Of a stretch of DNA of 64,000 nucleotides, positions 42,301 to 45,300 are shown piece after piece (within the stretch, counting starts at the first letter, position 1; every line of letters starts with the position of its first letter). The position numbers and the translations under genes were made by a program. Below the pieces are notes generated by a model. It was not told the DNA's origin. It searched no databases and saw only the letters and a program-made list of their open reading frames with translations. The DNA lies in the NCBI GenBank assembly GCA_029237695.1, contig CM055266.1:114345370-114409369 (forward strand), read 5' to 3'. The DNA comes from Conchocele bisecta (taxonomy: Eukaryota > Mollusca > Bivalvia > Lucinida > Thyasiridae).

Positions 42301-45300
42301 CGGAAACCAGAACCCTATGACGTTCCAGCTGGGCACTTGGCAGGTAAGGGCAACACTAGTAGAGTGGAACCCCTCTAAACCGGACACCCTGTGAGGTACC
42401 CAGTGTGTCCGGTCTAGAGAGGTTCCACTGTAAGTAAGCACTGTAAATTAAACACAAAGGGGATACCCAGGGTGTCCAGTTGAGATTGGTTCCACTGTAA
42501 TTAAGGCATATTAACACTCCAATAGATGCTTATGTACATAGCAACCATGACCATATATACCAATGTCCATCAAATCAAGTATATATTGAGACTTTCGAGG
42601 TTCAGGTTTAGAGAGGTTTCATTGTAATACTAGAAAATTGTTTGTAAACAAAATGACATCTCTGGTGAACCATCATGAACAAAATAGCAATCAAGGACCC
42701 GTGATGAAGCCCACATTCAACAGGGTTTAATGCAGGGTTGATATGAATTTGCATGTGAATTGTCGCGATGATAGACAGTAGTGAAATTATCGCCCGGAAA
42801 CAAAAGAAATGCGAAATAAAAACTTCTTCCTCTTCCACACACCCATTCATATATAAACATGCTTCGGTCATCATTGTCCAACATTGTTCGAAATAGTCGC
42901 CCGTTTCACTATTATATGAAGAGATGGAGGAAAAAGGGACATAACCTTCTTTTTCTACAAGACACCTTCATATGGAGACATGCTATTATATAGTTGAATC
43001 AACCAATCTACCAGTTAGTCCGTACTGTTTCTGCTGTGTGTTCCATAGACACATATCGAGAAATCACAAGTGTGATCACCAAGTTACGTGTGCTTATTTA
43101 TTAACATTTTGTCTGGACAGGGCGTGGTGAAGGTTACAGCCTTAGTGGACGATATTGACCCGAATGGAAGGTTCGAATCCATGGGCAATGACACTGTGAC
43201 TGTAGACCCAGAACTCGTGATCCGAGACGCAGACGCACCGTGGTCGGACATCGTCTTCTCACTGCCATACCAAAGGTACATAAATTCTTATATATTATTT
43301 ATTTCATAACAATTCGAAACAAGAGCCGAGCCCGTATTCAAATGCTTTCTTTGGCACAGGTGCAGGGTGGTTATTTATTTATTTATTTATTTATTTATAT
43401 AATTATTTATTATATATAGAGAATACCAGATTAGTCTTCTGATATCAATTTGATTAGTAACCCGACCTTTCGGGATGTCTCTGCATGCCAGCCATGATAT
43501 TTGGGTTAATTCATCAGACACTGCTACGCACAGACCAAGAAATCCAATAATAGGACATTTACAAACTATCATAATTTTGCACTTACGAACATTTTAGTCG
43601 TACGAAGTTTCGTGAAACGAGCGCCATAGGCTTGCAAAGCAAAGCGTAATACACTTGATATCAGAGGATCTGATATTCTATTCATCATGTAATATCACAT
43701 AATACTGTATAGTAAATTCCTCTGTTCTTTTGAAGTCGATTTAACAGAATATATGGGAAAAAATATGTTTGAAGACGATATTTGTCGAGGTATTACTATA
43801 TAATGTACATATGAGTTTCGAGGCGCATGTACAATCCTCTGTAGGATTAATTCTATTTGCGATTATTCTTTCTACTGTTACAGCATTACAGCCAGAGCGC
43901 ACGTCCACTGCTGTGAGAATTATTACGGCAGCAGCTGCAACGTACGCTGTACCCCCGCCGACGACAATGTCCACGGTCACTACATGTGCGCCAATGACGG
44001 CTCCCACATGTGCTTGGACAACTACTATGGAGCCAATTGTTTAGTCTACTGTCTGTCGATAAACGACATCAGAGGTCACTTTGATTGTAACGAGCAGGGC
44101 GAACATGTGTGTCTGGATGGCTGGACTGGGGATAATTGCGATGAATTAATAAACCAGGTACGGTTTGAAATGTTAATCTCTTTTATTGCATAAAAGTGCT
44201 ATTTGTAGTATCATAACAGTGTTTAAAACAAAATATAACGGTGTGTAATAACTATGTAAATGAAACAGTTATAGAAAACATGTTTGTTTAAATTGTGATG
44301 GTTTCCATTGTCATTTAACTATCATGGTAATGTGTGTTCGGAAGAACCAATTGGGAAGAACATACATGTACTATAGTCTGTTTCACGAAAGCTGCACCCA
44401 AATTTTACGGCCATATAAACAATTCAAAAACAATATTTTTTTCGATAGTATTAAATTAAAGGAAAAATTAAAAATGAGCCTTCTTTTTATTTCGTGAAAT
44501 TTGGTCAAATATTGATTTTATTGCGAAAACAAAATTTCCCCATGTTAAATCCCCATAGACATCTTCACGGAGTGAAGATGTCTATGGGGATTTAACATGG
44601 GAATTTTTTTTTAATTTTAGAAATACTGGACCGATTTTTAAAATTTAACTTTTGTTTTCTTAGTTAGATCATATCCAAGCTATCTAGCTAGGTTTCCAAA
44701 TGTTTTCGTTTTTTGGCTCCTCCCACACTCCTTTACATCTTTTTCCCCCATGTTAAATTCCCATAGAGAAATAAATTTTTCGTAATAAAACCAATATTTG
44801 ACAAAATTTCACGAAATAGAAAGAAGGCTCATTCTTAAATTTTGCTTTAATTTCATATTATCGAAAAGAATACTGTTTTTGCATTGCTTATATAGTCTTC
44901 AAATACTCTAATACTCATGTCTTGCAAATCTATAAACCGGACACCCTGGGGGCTTCCCAGGGTGTCGGGTTTAGAGAGGTTCCACTGTATATATGCAGTA
45001 TGCAAATGTGTATATTTCACGATACATGTATTCATTGTCTTACATGTCAACATTTATTTACTCAGGTTAGCCGGGGTAAAGTTAAATTCGAGCTAAGCCT
45101 CCTGAAGTTCCAAAATGCAGCAGGAATTCTGGGAGATGGCACACGCTGTGATCAGGACACCGCATGCGACCCACGGACAACGGTCTGCGTTGATTACCCG
45201 TAAGTATGACCTGGTATCGTTCCAGGTCCTCGCCGCATCATCAGAGTTAGTTAGCACCACCCACAACAAGTACTATATTTATTAATATAGTCTGTTTCAC

